The translations under genes and the position numbers were made by a program. This document shows positions 1-6,867 of a stretch of DNA of 22,424 bases, piece by piece. The DNA is from Ruminococcaceae bacterium UBA2857. Its GTDB lineage: Bacteria > Bacillota > Clostridia > Oscillospirales > Acutalibacteraceae. The stretch's first letter is position 1; every line of letters starts with the position of its first letter. Below the pieces are notes generated by a model that had not been told where the DNA came from, did no database searches, and was given only the letters and a program-made list of their open reading frames with translations. The stretch is from the NCBI GenBank assembly GCA_002350705.1, contig DEFH01000028.1:1-22424 (forward strand). Reading direction: 5' to 3'.

Positions 1-3000
1 GCTTTACCGCCCAGAGGCTGCTGTGTAACGAGGGAATAAGGACCTGTGGAACGTGCATGGATTTTATCATCAACAAGGTGATGGAGTTTCAGGTAGTACA
101 TATAGCCGACAGTGACAGGGTTATCAAAGAGTTCGCCTGTTCTGCCGTCACGCAGCCAGATTTTGCCGTCCTCACTGATACCGGCATCACGGAAGCACTG
201 GAAAATATCCTGTTCATGAGCACCGTCGAACACAGGAGTCATAATCTTCCAGCCGAGAGCCTTGGCAGCATAGCCGAGATGGACTTCGAGTACCTGACCG
301 ATATTCATACGGGACGGCACGCCCAGAGGGTTCAGCACAATGTCAAGCGGTCTGCCGTCGGGGAGGAAAGGCATATCTTCCTCCGGAAGTACACGGGATA
401 CAACACCCTTGTTACCGTGACGACCTGCCATTTTGTCGCCAACCTGAATTTTACGTTTCTGAGCGATATAGCAGCGGACAACTTTGTTGACACCGGGAGC
501 AAGTTCATCATCACTGTTTTCCTTAGTGAAGATTTTAACGTCAACGATAATACCGTATTCACCGTGAGGAACACGCAAAGAAGTATCACGGACTTCTCTG
601 GATTTTTCACCGAAGATGGCACGCAGAAGTCTTTCTTCGGCAGTAAGCTCTGTTTCACCCTTAGGAGTAACTTTTCCGACAAGAATATCACCGGCATGGA
701 CCTCTGCACCGATATGTATAATACCGTGTTCGTCAAGGTCACGCAGCTGATCGTCACCGATATTGGGAATATCTCTTGTAATTTCCTCAGGACCGAGTTT
801 GGTATCACGGGCTTCTGTCTCATATTCTTCAATATGGATAGAAGTGTAAACGTCATCACGGACAATTTTTTCATTCAGGAGGACAGCGTCCTCATAGTTA
901 TAGCCTTCCCATGTCATAAAGCCGATAAGGGCATTTTTGCCAAGGGAGATTTCACCGTTGTGAGTAGCGGGGCCGTCAGCCAGCACTTCGCCTTGTTCGA
1001 CACGCTGACCGACATCAACGATTGGCACCTGATTGATACAGGTACCCTGGTTGGAACGGGTAAATTTGGTAACACGGAAAGTCTGTTTTCTGCCGGAGTC
1101 ATATCTGACTCTGATTTCATCTGCACTCACGTATTCTACCACGCCGTCTTCTTCGGAGAGCAGGCAGACACCGGAGTCAACACCGGCTTTATATTCCATA
1201 CCGGTGCCGACGATAGGAGATTCTGTCACGAGGAGCGGTACAGCCTGACGCTGCATGTTAGAGCCCATCAGAGCACGGTTCGCATCGTCGTTTTCAAGGA
1301 AAGGAATCATCGCAGTAGCGACAGAGACGACCATTTTAGGCGATACATCCATGTAATCCGCCTTGGAGGGTTCGACTTCCACAAATTCATCACGGTATCT
1401 GCCGACGATTTTTTTGTGGACAAATCTGCCGTTTTCATCAAGAGGCTCGTTAGCCTGAGCAATAATGAAGTTGTCACAGGTATCAGCGGTCATATACTGT
1501 ACCTGATCGGTAACGATACCGGATTCTTTGTCTACCTTGCGGAAAGGAGCCTCAATCAAGCCGTATTCGTTGATTTTGGCAAAAGTAGCAAGATAGGAAA
1601 TCAGACCGATATTAGGACCTTCAGGGGTTTCAATAGGACACATACGTCCGTAATGGGTATAATGAACGTCACGCACCTCAAATCCGGCACGGTCTCTGGA
1701 AAGACCGCCGGGACCAAGGGCGGAAAGTCTTCTTTTGTGAGTCAGTTCTGCCAGCGGGTTGTTCTGATCCATGAACTGGGAAAGCGGGGAAGAACCAAAG
1801 AACTCCTTGATAGCGGCAGTGACGGGACGGATATTGATGAGAGCATTGGGGGAGAGGTTGTTGATATCCTGTGCCTGGAGGGTCATTCTTTCACGGATAA
1901 CTCTTTCCAGACGGGCAAAGCCGATACGGAACTGGTTCTGGAGAAGCTCGCCTACACAGCGGATACGTCTGTTGCCGAGATGGTCAATATCATCTGTGGT
2001 GCCGATACCGCAGGCAAGAGAATTCATATAGTTAATCGTAGAGAAAATATCATCAATAATGATATGTTTCGGGATAAGGTCATCCTTGCGTTTTCTGATT
2101 TCCTTTTTGAGTTCCGCTTCGGAGGAGCAGGAATCGAGGATTTCACGGAGAACGGTGAAACGTACTTTTTCGTTAATGCCGAGTTCTTTGGCATCAAAGT
2201 CAACGTATTTGGAAATATCGACCATACCGTTGGAGATGATTTTCACAGGATTACCGTTGGGAGCCTTGACGAAAGCCACTGTAACGCCGGCATCTTCAAT
2301 TTCCATAGCACGTTCCTTAGAGATGATTTCACCCTCGTCAGCGAGAATTTCACCGGTAGAAGGATCAGCGATAGGCTCCGCAAGGGTCTGATTTGCCAGA
2401 CGGTTGGCAATGCCAAGCTTTTTGTTGTACTTATAGCGTCCGACTCTGGACATATCATATCTTCTGGGATCAAAGAAAAGGGTATCCAGATGAGCCTGAG
2501 CACTCTCTACAGTAGGCGGCTCACTGGGGCGGAGCTTTCTGTAAACCTCTTTGAGAGCGTCTTCTCTGTTGTCGGTGGAATCCTTTTCGATGGTAGCGAG
2601 GATTCTGTCATCCGCACCGAAGAAGTTGATGATTTCCTGATCGCTTCCGAGACCGAGGGCACGGATGAAAGTGGTAACGGGCAGTTTTCTGTTTTTGTCG
2701 ATACGGACATAGAAAACATCGTTGACATCATTTTCATATTCCAGCCAGGCACCTCTGTTAGGGATAACAGTAGCACTGAAAAGTTCCTTACCGGTTTTAT
2801 CATGATCCATTTTATAGTAAACACCCGGAGATCTCACCAACTGAGAGACGATAACTCTCTCCGCACCGTTGATGACGAAAGTACCGCTTGGTGTCATCAA
2901 TGGGAAGTCACCCATAAACACTTCGGATTCCTTGTGTTCACCGGTTTCTCTGTTGTAGAGTCTTGTGAGGACTCTGAGCTGAGCGGAATAAGTGACATCA

Positions 3001-3257
3001 CGTTCCTTACATTCCGGAATGGAATAGTTAGGTTGATCGACATTCAGATGATAGTCCACGAAGCTCAGTACAAGATTACCCGAGTAGTCAGTGATACCGG
3101 AAACGTCCTCGAAAACCTCTTTAAGCCCCTTGTCGAGGAACCATTGATAGGAATCCTTCTGAATCTCGATCAGATTCGGCATAGGGATCACTTCATCCGT
3201 ATGGGAGAAGCTCATTCTTGTAGTTTTGCCAAGACGAACAGGTTTGGCGTTTACCAT
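1..3257 (-). CDS. rpoB: DNA-directed RNA polymerase subunit beta, C-terminus cut by window edge
   Basis: Beta subunit of RNA polymerase, forming part of the catalytic cleft and the rifampicin pocket. The minus strand reads open from ATG at 3257 to the window edge: 1085 full codons, so roughly the last 100-150 residues of a typical Clostridia RpoB are missing. The start follows GGAGTG at 3264-3269. Recognisable blocks are an N-terminal GAERVIVSQLVRSPGV stretch, the rifampicin region (about residues 488-514) with FMDQNNPLAELTHKRR then LSALGPGGL, the RMCPIETPEGPNIGLI block, GDKMAGRHGNKGVVS and a final QQPLGGK, which normally leads into the C-terminal clamp. The residues matching E. coli Q513, D516, H526 and S531 are wild type, so rifampicin sensitivity is expected. 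Residue 491 is Pro where E. coli has Gln510. rpoC would be expected past the edge. No ribosomal protein gene lies upstream. Confidence 0.98.
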   Translation of the reverse strand, partial: MVNAKPVRLGKTTRMSFSHTDEVIPMPNLIEIQKDSYQWFLDKGLKEVFEDVSGITDYSGNLVLSFVDYHLNVDQPNYSIPECKERDVTYSAQLRVLTRLYNRETGEHKESEVFMGDFPLMTPSGTFVINGAERVIVSQLVRSPGVYYKMDHDKTGKELFSATVIPNRGAWLEYENDVNDVFYVRIDKNRKLPVTTFIRALGLGSDQEIINFFGADDRILATIEKDSTDNREDALKEVYRKLRPSEPPTVESAQAHLDTLFFDPRRYDMSRVGRYKYNKKLGIANRLANQTLAEPIADPSTGEILADEGEIISKERAMEIEDAGVTVAFVKAPNGNPVKIISNGMVDISKYVDFDAKELGINEKVRFTVLREILDSCSSEAELKKEIRKRKDDLIPKHIIIDDIFSTINYMNSLACGIGTTDDIDHLGNRRIRCVGELLQNQFRIGFARLERVIRERMTLQAQDINNLSPNALINIRPVTAAIKEFFGSSPLSQFMDQNNPLAELTHKRRLSALGPGGLSRDRAGFEVRDVHYTHYGRMCPIETPEGPNIGLISYLATFAKINEYGLIEAPFRKVDKESGIVTDQVQYMTADTCDNFIIAQANEPLDENGRFVHKKIVGRYRDEFVEVEPSKADYMDVSPKMVVSVATAMIPFLENDDANRALMGSNMQRQAVPLLVTESPIVGTGMEYKAGVDSGVCLLSEEDGVVEYVSADEIRVRYDSGRKQTFRVTKFTRSNQGTCINQVPIVDVGQRVEQGEVLADGPATHNGEISLGKNALIGFMTWEGYNYEDAVLLNEKIVRDDVYTSIHIEEYETEARDTKLGPEEITRDIPNIGDDQLRDLDEHGIIHIGAEVHAGDILVGKVTPKGETELTAEERLLRAIFGEKSREVRDTSLRVPHGEYGIIVDVKIFTKENSDDELAPGVNKVVRCYIAQKRKIQVGDKMAGRHGNKGVVSRVLPEEDMPFLPDGRPLDIVLNPLGVPSRMNIGQVLEVHLGYAAKALGWKIMTPVFDGAHEQDIFQCFRDAGISEDGKIWLRDGRTGELFDNPVTVGYMYYLKLHHLVDDKIHARSTGPYSLVTQQPLGGK

Positions 3258-3553
3258 ACAATCACTCCATTCATAAAATTTGCATAGTCGCACCGTTACA
3301 ATCCCAAAAACAAAATTCATAAAAAATCTCTTGATTTTTTTCGTAAAATATGTTAATATTCATGTAAGTCAGGGGGAGGGCATTCAGCAAAAAGAGGACA
3401 CTCTCCTACTATGGTACATTATATTATTCTACATCAAAAGCGGATTTTTGTCAAGAGATTTACAAAAATTCGCCCTATTTTTTGCGAAATTTCCGAAACA
3501 GGCGTGTTGCAGGCACCACGAAACACCCGACACCGTGTGAATAAAATCACAGA
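3258..3553 (-). other. Intergenic region upstream of rpoB: leader, promoter and dyads
   Basis: About 300 bases without a gene. Read on the minus strand it holds the rpoB promoter and an untranslated leader of about 160 nt. An 11-bp perfect inverted repeat (AAATCTCTTGA at 3324-3334, its complement at 3451-3461) has one arm in the leader and the other overlapping the -35 box. A weak dyad TTCGC/GCGAA lies around 3465-3490. A perfect TGTGA-N6-TCACA palindrome lies at 3536-3551, about 120 bases upstream of the start of transcription. No convincing small ORF, tRNA or known riboswitch is seen. Confidence 0.6.
3426..3454 (-). promoter_or_regulatory. Sigma-A promoter of rpoB
   Basis: On the minus strand TTGACA (3449-3454) is followed by a 17-base spacer and TAGAAT (3426-3431), one mismatch from consensus over both boxes. 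Transcription should start near 3419, giving a leader of about 160 nt before rpoB. A/T-rich sequence upstream of the -35 box could act as an UP element. This is inferred from sequence only. Confidence 0.85.
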
Positions 3554-3593
3554 CAAAAAAGAAATGCCTGTTTGGAAAAAACAGGCATTTTTT
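3554..3593 (-). terminator. Intrinsic terminator after ybaK
   Basis: A perfect 12-bp stem pairs AAATGCCTGTTT (3562-3573) with its complement (3579-3590) around a 5-base loop. On the minus strand it is followed by a T tract at 3555-3560. It sits just past the ybaK stop codon and closes the Rpn-DUF6483-ybaK unit. The A/T tracts on both sides would let it work in both directions. Confidence 0.9.
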
Positions 3594-3597
3594 GGTG

Positions 3598-4080
3598 TTA
3601 TGCTTGTTGATTTCTGACGAGATCCGCCAAAGAAAACGGAATGACTTTGGCGAGGTCATCAAGGGAAAGCTGGATTTGAAAACCGATCTTTCCGCCGCTG
3701 CAAAAAATGGTATCAAAATTCTGTGCAGACTCATGGATCGTTGTGCGAAACAGTTTTTTCATGCCGACAGGGGAGCAGCCTCCGTGAATATAGCCTGTCA
3801 GGGGGAGAAGTTCTTTGGATTTGACCATAGCAACGGATTTTTCCCCGACGGCGGCAGCGGCTTTTTTCAGGTCGAGTTCCTCAGCCACAGGCACCAGAAA
3901 GACATAATGATTACCGGATTTGCCGACAGTGACAAGCGTTTTAAAAACCTGTTCGACATTTTCGCCGAGGGCATTGGCAACTTCCACACCTGCTACGGCA
4001 TCGGAATAATAATGTTCTTTGTAGGGAACTTTCAGACTGTCAAGTTTACGCATTGCATTGGTTTTGTTGTCTTTCGCCAT
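3598..4080 (-). CDS. ybaK: YbaK/EbsC-family Cys-tRNA(Pro) deacylase
   Basis: A cytoplasmic trans-editing enzyme of 160 residues, the usual family length. Family members hydrolyse Cys-tRNA(Pro), the mischarged product of prolyl-tRNA synthetase. The start MAKDNKTNAMRKLD fits the family's TNAxRxLD opening. The sequence keeps the conserved lysine (Lys47 in VFKTLV) and the GYIHGGCSPVG loop that binds the aminoacyl-adenosine end, and it ends with a FSLADL segment as expected. A ribosome site (AAAGGAAG) precedes ATG 4080. It is the last gene of a three-gene unit, 21 bases after the DUF6483 gene, and is followed by a strong terminator. Related INS-superfamily deacylases act on other mischarged tRNAs, so substrate assignment rests on family resemblance. 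YbaK identity is very likely. Confidence 0.93.
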   Translation of the reverse strand: MAKDNKTNAMRKLDSLKVPYKEHYYSDAVAGVEVANALGENVEQVFKTLVTVGKSGNHYVFLVPVAEELDLKKAAAAVGEKSVAMVKSKELLPLTGYIHGGCSPVGMKKLFRTTIHESAQNFDTIFCSGGKIGFQIQLSLDDLAKVIPFSLADLVRNQQA

Positions 4081-4101
4081 TTGATGATCTTCCTTTGTTG
4101 G

Positions 4102-4515
4102 TTATTGATATTCAAAGCGGTCAGCCTGTCCGAACACGTCAACAGGCACGCCAAGAAGAGACATGATTTCGAGATAGCCCTGATAGACTTCATCTCTGGA
4201 GAAGTTGCCCGCTTCAAGCTGTTCATTGCTTAAAGCGTTGAGTTTCTGATAAAAGTCCGAGGCAAGTTCGATATATTTATCGGAATAGACCATATTGTCA
4301 AAAAGCAAATCTTCCGCTTCACCGTAGCTGCCCTCTTTTATCATTTTCATTAATTTCAGATGGAGTATATCGGTTGGTGTTAAAGTAGCGGTATCATTTA
4401 AATTTCCGACAATTTCATACTGTACATCTGTTTCCTTTTTTCCGAATACGACATTGGCAACAAATCGTGCCATCATTTCAATTTGCCGCATCACCCAGTC
4501 ATCCTGAAATCCCAT
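4102..4515 (-). CDS. DUF6483-family protein of unknown function
   Basis: A 137-residue soluble protein with no signal peptide or membrane segment. The opening WVMRQIEMMARFVANVVFGKK matches what I remember of the DUF6483 family, small helical proteins found in Clostridia. The middle looks like a helical repeat region (LKMIKEGSYGEAEDLLFDN resembles a TPR-like helix pair), so a scaffold or binding role is possible but not shown. A strong AAGGAGG ribosome site lies before ATG 4515. It starts 17 bases after the Rpn-family gene and ends 21 bases before ybaK, so the three are probably cotranscribed. No catalytic motif is visible, and I give no function. The family name is from memory and needs a profile search. 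Confidence 0.75.
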   Translation of the reverse strand: MGFQDDWVMRQIEMMARFVANVVFGKKETDVQYEIVGNLNDTATLTPTDILHLKLMKMIKEGSYGEAEDLLFDNMVYSDKYIELASDFYQKLNALSNEQLEAGNFSRDEVYQGYLEIMSLLGVPVDVFGQADRFEYQ

Positions 4516-4532
4516 TGCAATCCTCCTTTTCT

Positions 4533-5342
4533 TTAGGTTGTCTGTGTATTGCCAAAGTAAAGAAGAACTTCGTCGTTGGACATTTCCAACAAGCTGATTA
4601 CTTTATCGATAGACAAACCGTTTTTGATGAGCTGTTTAATTGTTTTGGCTCTGCCTTCCGCTCTGCCTTCCGCCCTGCCTTCCGCTCTGCCTTTTTCACG
4701 AATCAGCAGTTCATTTTGTTGTTCCTTGACATACTGGGAGTATAATTTTCCGTCATGTTGTGCATCCTGAATTTTAGCTTGAATATGTTCGGTGAGGTCA
4801 TCAGTGGGAGAATTTTCCTTGATATAAGTCATAAGATTTTGCAGCTCCTTTCGTTGTGTGTGACCGTTGGTGTTGAGAAAAAGTTTGTAAGTGCCGTCAT
4901 GGAGAAACAAATTTTCTTCTGTACAAACATTCTCGAATTGATATACAGCATTGCCTTTCTCAAATAAATCGAAATCGCATAAAAAAATCACATACGTTTC
5001 CGGCAAAGATTTGTATAGCTGACCTTTGCCGAGAAAGTCCATATCGGAAGAGGACTGATAATAGCGGCTTCTTTTAGGCAAATCGTCTGTATTGGCAGTC
5101 TGCATTTCGATATCATAGACTTTTGTACCGTCAGCGGACTGAATATAAACATCATAGCGAACACCGTGACTGTAGGAATCGTTTTTGAGCGTTTTTTGCA
5201 GTTCACAGTTTTGAATGTCGGGAATTTCTTCGGCAAGAATGACACTCAGGACACTTTTGGCGATGCTCAAATCGCTCATGACAACGCCAAACATAAAGTC
5301 ATCTTTGAATTGCAGGCTTTCATATTGTTTTCTGTAATCCAT
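4533..5342 (-). CDS. Rpn-family recombination-promoting nuclease / PD-(D/E)XK transposase-like protein
   Basis: A 269-residue protein of the Rpn group, PD-(D/E)XK nucleases related to YhgA-like transposases. The start has the family's F-K-x-x-F-x-F-x-V pattern (residues 12-20, LQFKDDFMFGVV). The nuclease core is seen as RYDVYIQ (Asp64) and DIEMQ (Glu79, Gln81), the D...ExQ form typical of Rpn proteins. The tail (about 218-233) is a run of GRAE repeats followed by a short helical domain (IKQLIKNGLSIDKVISLL), also typical. It opens a three-gene unit with its own promoter at 5363-5391 and an AGGAAG ribosome site before ATG 5342. In E. coli, Rpn proteins cut DNA and promote RecA-independent recombination. 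Whether this copy moves DNA is unknown; I see no terminal repeats. It appears intact. Confidence 0.88.
   Translation of the reverse strand: MDYRKQYESLQFKDDFMFGVVMSDLSIAKSVLSVILAEEIPDIQNCELQKTLKNDSYSHGVRYDVYIQSADGTKVYDIEMQTANTDDLPKRSRYYQSSSDMDFLGKGQLYKSLPETYVIFLCDFDLFEKGNAVYQFENVCTEENLFLHDGTYKLFLNTNGHTQRKELQNLMTYIKENSPTDDLTEHIQAKIQDAQHDGKLYSQYVKEQQNELLIREKGRAEGRAEGRAEGRAKTIKQLIKNGLSIDKVISLLEMSNDEVLLYFGNTQTT
4648..4695 (-). repeat. Four tandem 12-bp units in the Rpn-family gene
   Basis: On the plus strand the unit GCTCTGCCTTCC is repeated at 4648, 4660, 4672 (one change) and 4684 (two changes at its end). On the coding strand it encodes the Gly-Arg-Ala-Glu run at residues 218-233. Because the unit is 12 bases, gain or loss changes length by four residues without breaking the frame. 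Confidence 0.9.
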
Positions 5343-5362
5343 ATATTCACTTCCTTAGGAGT

Positions 5363-5391
5363 ATTATACACCAAAAAAACATATTTTTCAA
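5363..5391 (-). promoter_or_regulatory. Sigma-A promoter of the Rpn-DUF6483-ybaK unit
   Basis: On the minus strand TTGAAA (5386-5391), a 17-base spacer containing a T7 run, and a perfect TATAAT (5363-5368) lie about 20 bases before the Rpn-family start codon. The promoter directly abuts the gatB terminator, so the two units are compactly but cleanly separated. Confidence 0.85.
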
Positions 5392-5392
5392 T

Positions 5393-5430
5393 CAAAATCC
5401 CTGACAGCAGAAATTTTACTGTCAGGGAAA
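5393..5430 (-). terminator. Intrinsic terminator after gatB
   Basis: CCCTGACAG (5399-5407) pairs perfectly with CTGTCAGGG (5419-5427) around an 11-base loop. On the minus strand the stem is followed by ATTTTGATTG. It starts a few bases past the gatB stop and ends the aspS-vWA-gatCAB unit. The T tract is interrupted, so efficiency may be moderate. Confidence 0.82.
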
Positions 5431-5433
5431 AAT

Positions 5434-6849
5434 TTATTGGGAAATAATTTCTTTGATTTTGTTTTCGGCAGCCACAGCGTCAGCCTTGCCGCGGCTGTTT
5501 TTCATGACGAAACCCACAATGGATTTGATAGCCTTTTCCTTGCCGTTTTTGAAATCGGCAACAGCTTTGGGATTGGCGTCCACTGCCTGTTGACAGAGAG
5601 AAAGGAAAGTATTTTCATCCAGACCTGCCATATCGCTTTCAGAGAGCAGTTCACTTGGCTTCTGACCGGTTTCCAGCATTTTGTCCAAAGTGGTTTTGGC
5701 GAGATTCATACGAATTTTGCCGTTGTCCAACAGTTTGATGAGTTCGTTAAGACTTTCGGCAGAAACTTTGATATTGAAAGCCTCTTTCTCATTTTCGTTT
5801 TCGACATAGCGGAAGATCTGACCGATAATGAAATTGGCGGCAGTTTTGGGAGTCTTGATACCATTGATAGCCTTTTCAAAGAAGTCAGCAACTTTTTTGT
5901 ATTTGACAAGGAGCTGAGCATCCTTTTCGGGAAGTTCCAGATCATTGATATATCTTTCGAGCTTTTTGTCGGGAAGTTCGGGGAGAGAAGTCCGGATTTC
6001 CTCGATACGCTCTCCGGAAACATGGATGGTGACCAGATCGGGATCACGGAAATAACGGTAATCATTGGCATCCTCTTTGCCACGCATACTGGAAGTTGTA
6101 TTGCTGACATCATCATAACGGAGAGTTTCCTGAATGACTTTTTCACCGCTTTCAATGAGGTCAACCTGACGGTTGAATTCATATTCCATTGCCTTGGCAA
6201 TGAAAGTAATGGAGTTCATGTTTTTAATTTCGGTTCTGGTGCCGAGTTTGTCGGAGCCTTCGGGACGTACAGAAATATTGACATCACAACGCATGGAGCC
6301 TTCCTGCATTTTGGCGTCGGAAACACCGATATAACGCATGATCAACTGTAATCTTTCGACATATTCCTTTGCCTCGTCAACGGAACGGAAATCGGGTTCC
6401 GTAACGATTTCAATCAGAGGAACACCGCCACGGTTATAGTCAACTAAAGTACTGCCGTGACTGTGTACAAGTTTACCGGCATCTTCCTCAATATGGATAC
6501 GCAGGATACGGATTTTTCTGCCGTTGGAGAGCTGAATAAAACCGTTTTTGCACAAAGGCATATCATACTGAGAAATCTGATAGGCTTTGGGTAAGTCGGG
6601 ATAGCAGTAGTTTTTTCTGTCCATTTTGGAAATTTCGGCAATTTCGCAGTTGGTAGCCAGGCCTGCACGAATGGCATATTCCACAACACGGGCGTTAAGT
6701 TTCGGCAGAGTGCCGGGCAGACCGATACAAATCGGACAGCAGTGCGTATTGGGTTCACCGCCGAACTGAGTGGTACAGGAGCAGAAAATTTTGGTATTGG
6801 TAGCAAGCTCGACGTGTGTTTCAAAGCCGGCAACTAATTCGTATTTCAT
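5434..6849 (-). CDS. gatB: Asp-tRNA(Asn)/Glu-tRNA(Gln) amidotransferase subunit B
   Basis: tRNA-binding kinase-like subunit of the GatCAB transamidosome. It activates the side-chain carboxylate of Asp-tRNA(Asn) or Glu-tRNA(Gln) with ATP before ammonia from GatA is added. The 471 residues match the usual GatB length. Visible hallmarks are the zinc-site cysteines (Cys23, Cys25, Cys38 and Cys41 in the FCSCTT and CCPICIG segments), MDRKNYCYPDLPKAYQISQ, EEDAGKLVH, DYNRGGVPLIEIVTEPD, MRCDVNIS and RTEIKNMNS. The C-terminal third has the helical YqeY-like domain that holds the tRNA elbow. The usual GLEVH near the start reads GFETH here. A strong AAAGGAGTGG ribosome site precedes ATG 6849, and gatA ends 18 bases upstream. 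It is the last gene of its operon and is followed by a hairpin terminator. Confidence 0.97.
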   Translation of the reverse strand: MKYELVAGFETHVELATNTKIFCSCTTQFGGEPNTHCCPICIGLPGTLPKLNARVVEYAIRAGLATNCEIAEISKMDRKNYCYPDLPKAYQISQYDMPLCKNGFIQLSNGRKIRILRIHIEEDAGKLVHSHGSTLVDYNRGGVPLIEIVTEPDFRSVDEAKEYVERLQLIMRYIGVSDAKMQEGSMRCDVNISVRPEGSDKLGTRTEIKNMNSITFIAKAMEYEFNRQVDLIESGEKVIQETLRYDDVSNTTSSMRGKEDANDYRYFRDPDLVTIHVSGERIEEIRTSLPELPDKKLERYINDLELPEKDAQLLVKYKKVADFFEKAINGIKTPKTAANFIIGQIFRYVENENEKEAFNIKVSAESLNELIKLLDNGKIRMNLAKTTLDKMLETGQKPSELLSESDMAGLDENTFLSLCQQAVDANPKAVADFKNGKEKAIKSIVGFVMKNSRGKADAVAAENKIKEIISQ

Positions 6850-6867
6850 GATAGTTCCACTCCTTTC

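Noticed and set aside
57..3287. A 1076-codon open frame on the plus strand
   Set aside because: It is the antisense shadow of rpoB. Its translation has no family pattern, while the minus strand gives an unmistakable RpoB. The long open frame comes from codon use in the real gene.
3378..3412. Possible attenuator hairpin (AGGA/TCCT followed by T5) early in the rpoB leader
   Set aside because: The stem is only about four base pairs, too weak to call a terminator by eye.
3386..3419. Possible short leader peptide in the rpoB leader (ATG at 3419, about 11 codons)
   Set aside because: The ATG lies at the predicted transcription start with no ribosome site, and the peptide shows no run of regulatory codons.
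4533..5342. Rpn-family gene as part of an insertion sequence
   Set aside because: No terminal inverted repeats or target duplication are visible, and the gene has an ordinary promoter and operon spacing with its neighbours.
5437..6351. A 304-codon plus-strand frame opposite gatB
   Set aside because: Antisense shadow. GatB motifs are clear on the other strand, and no ribosome site or family match supports the plus frame.
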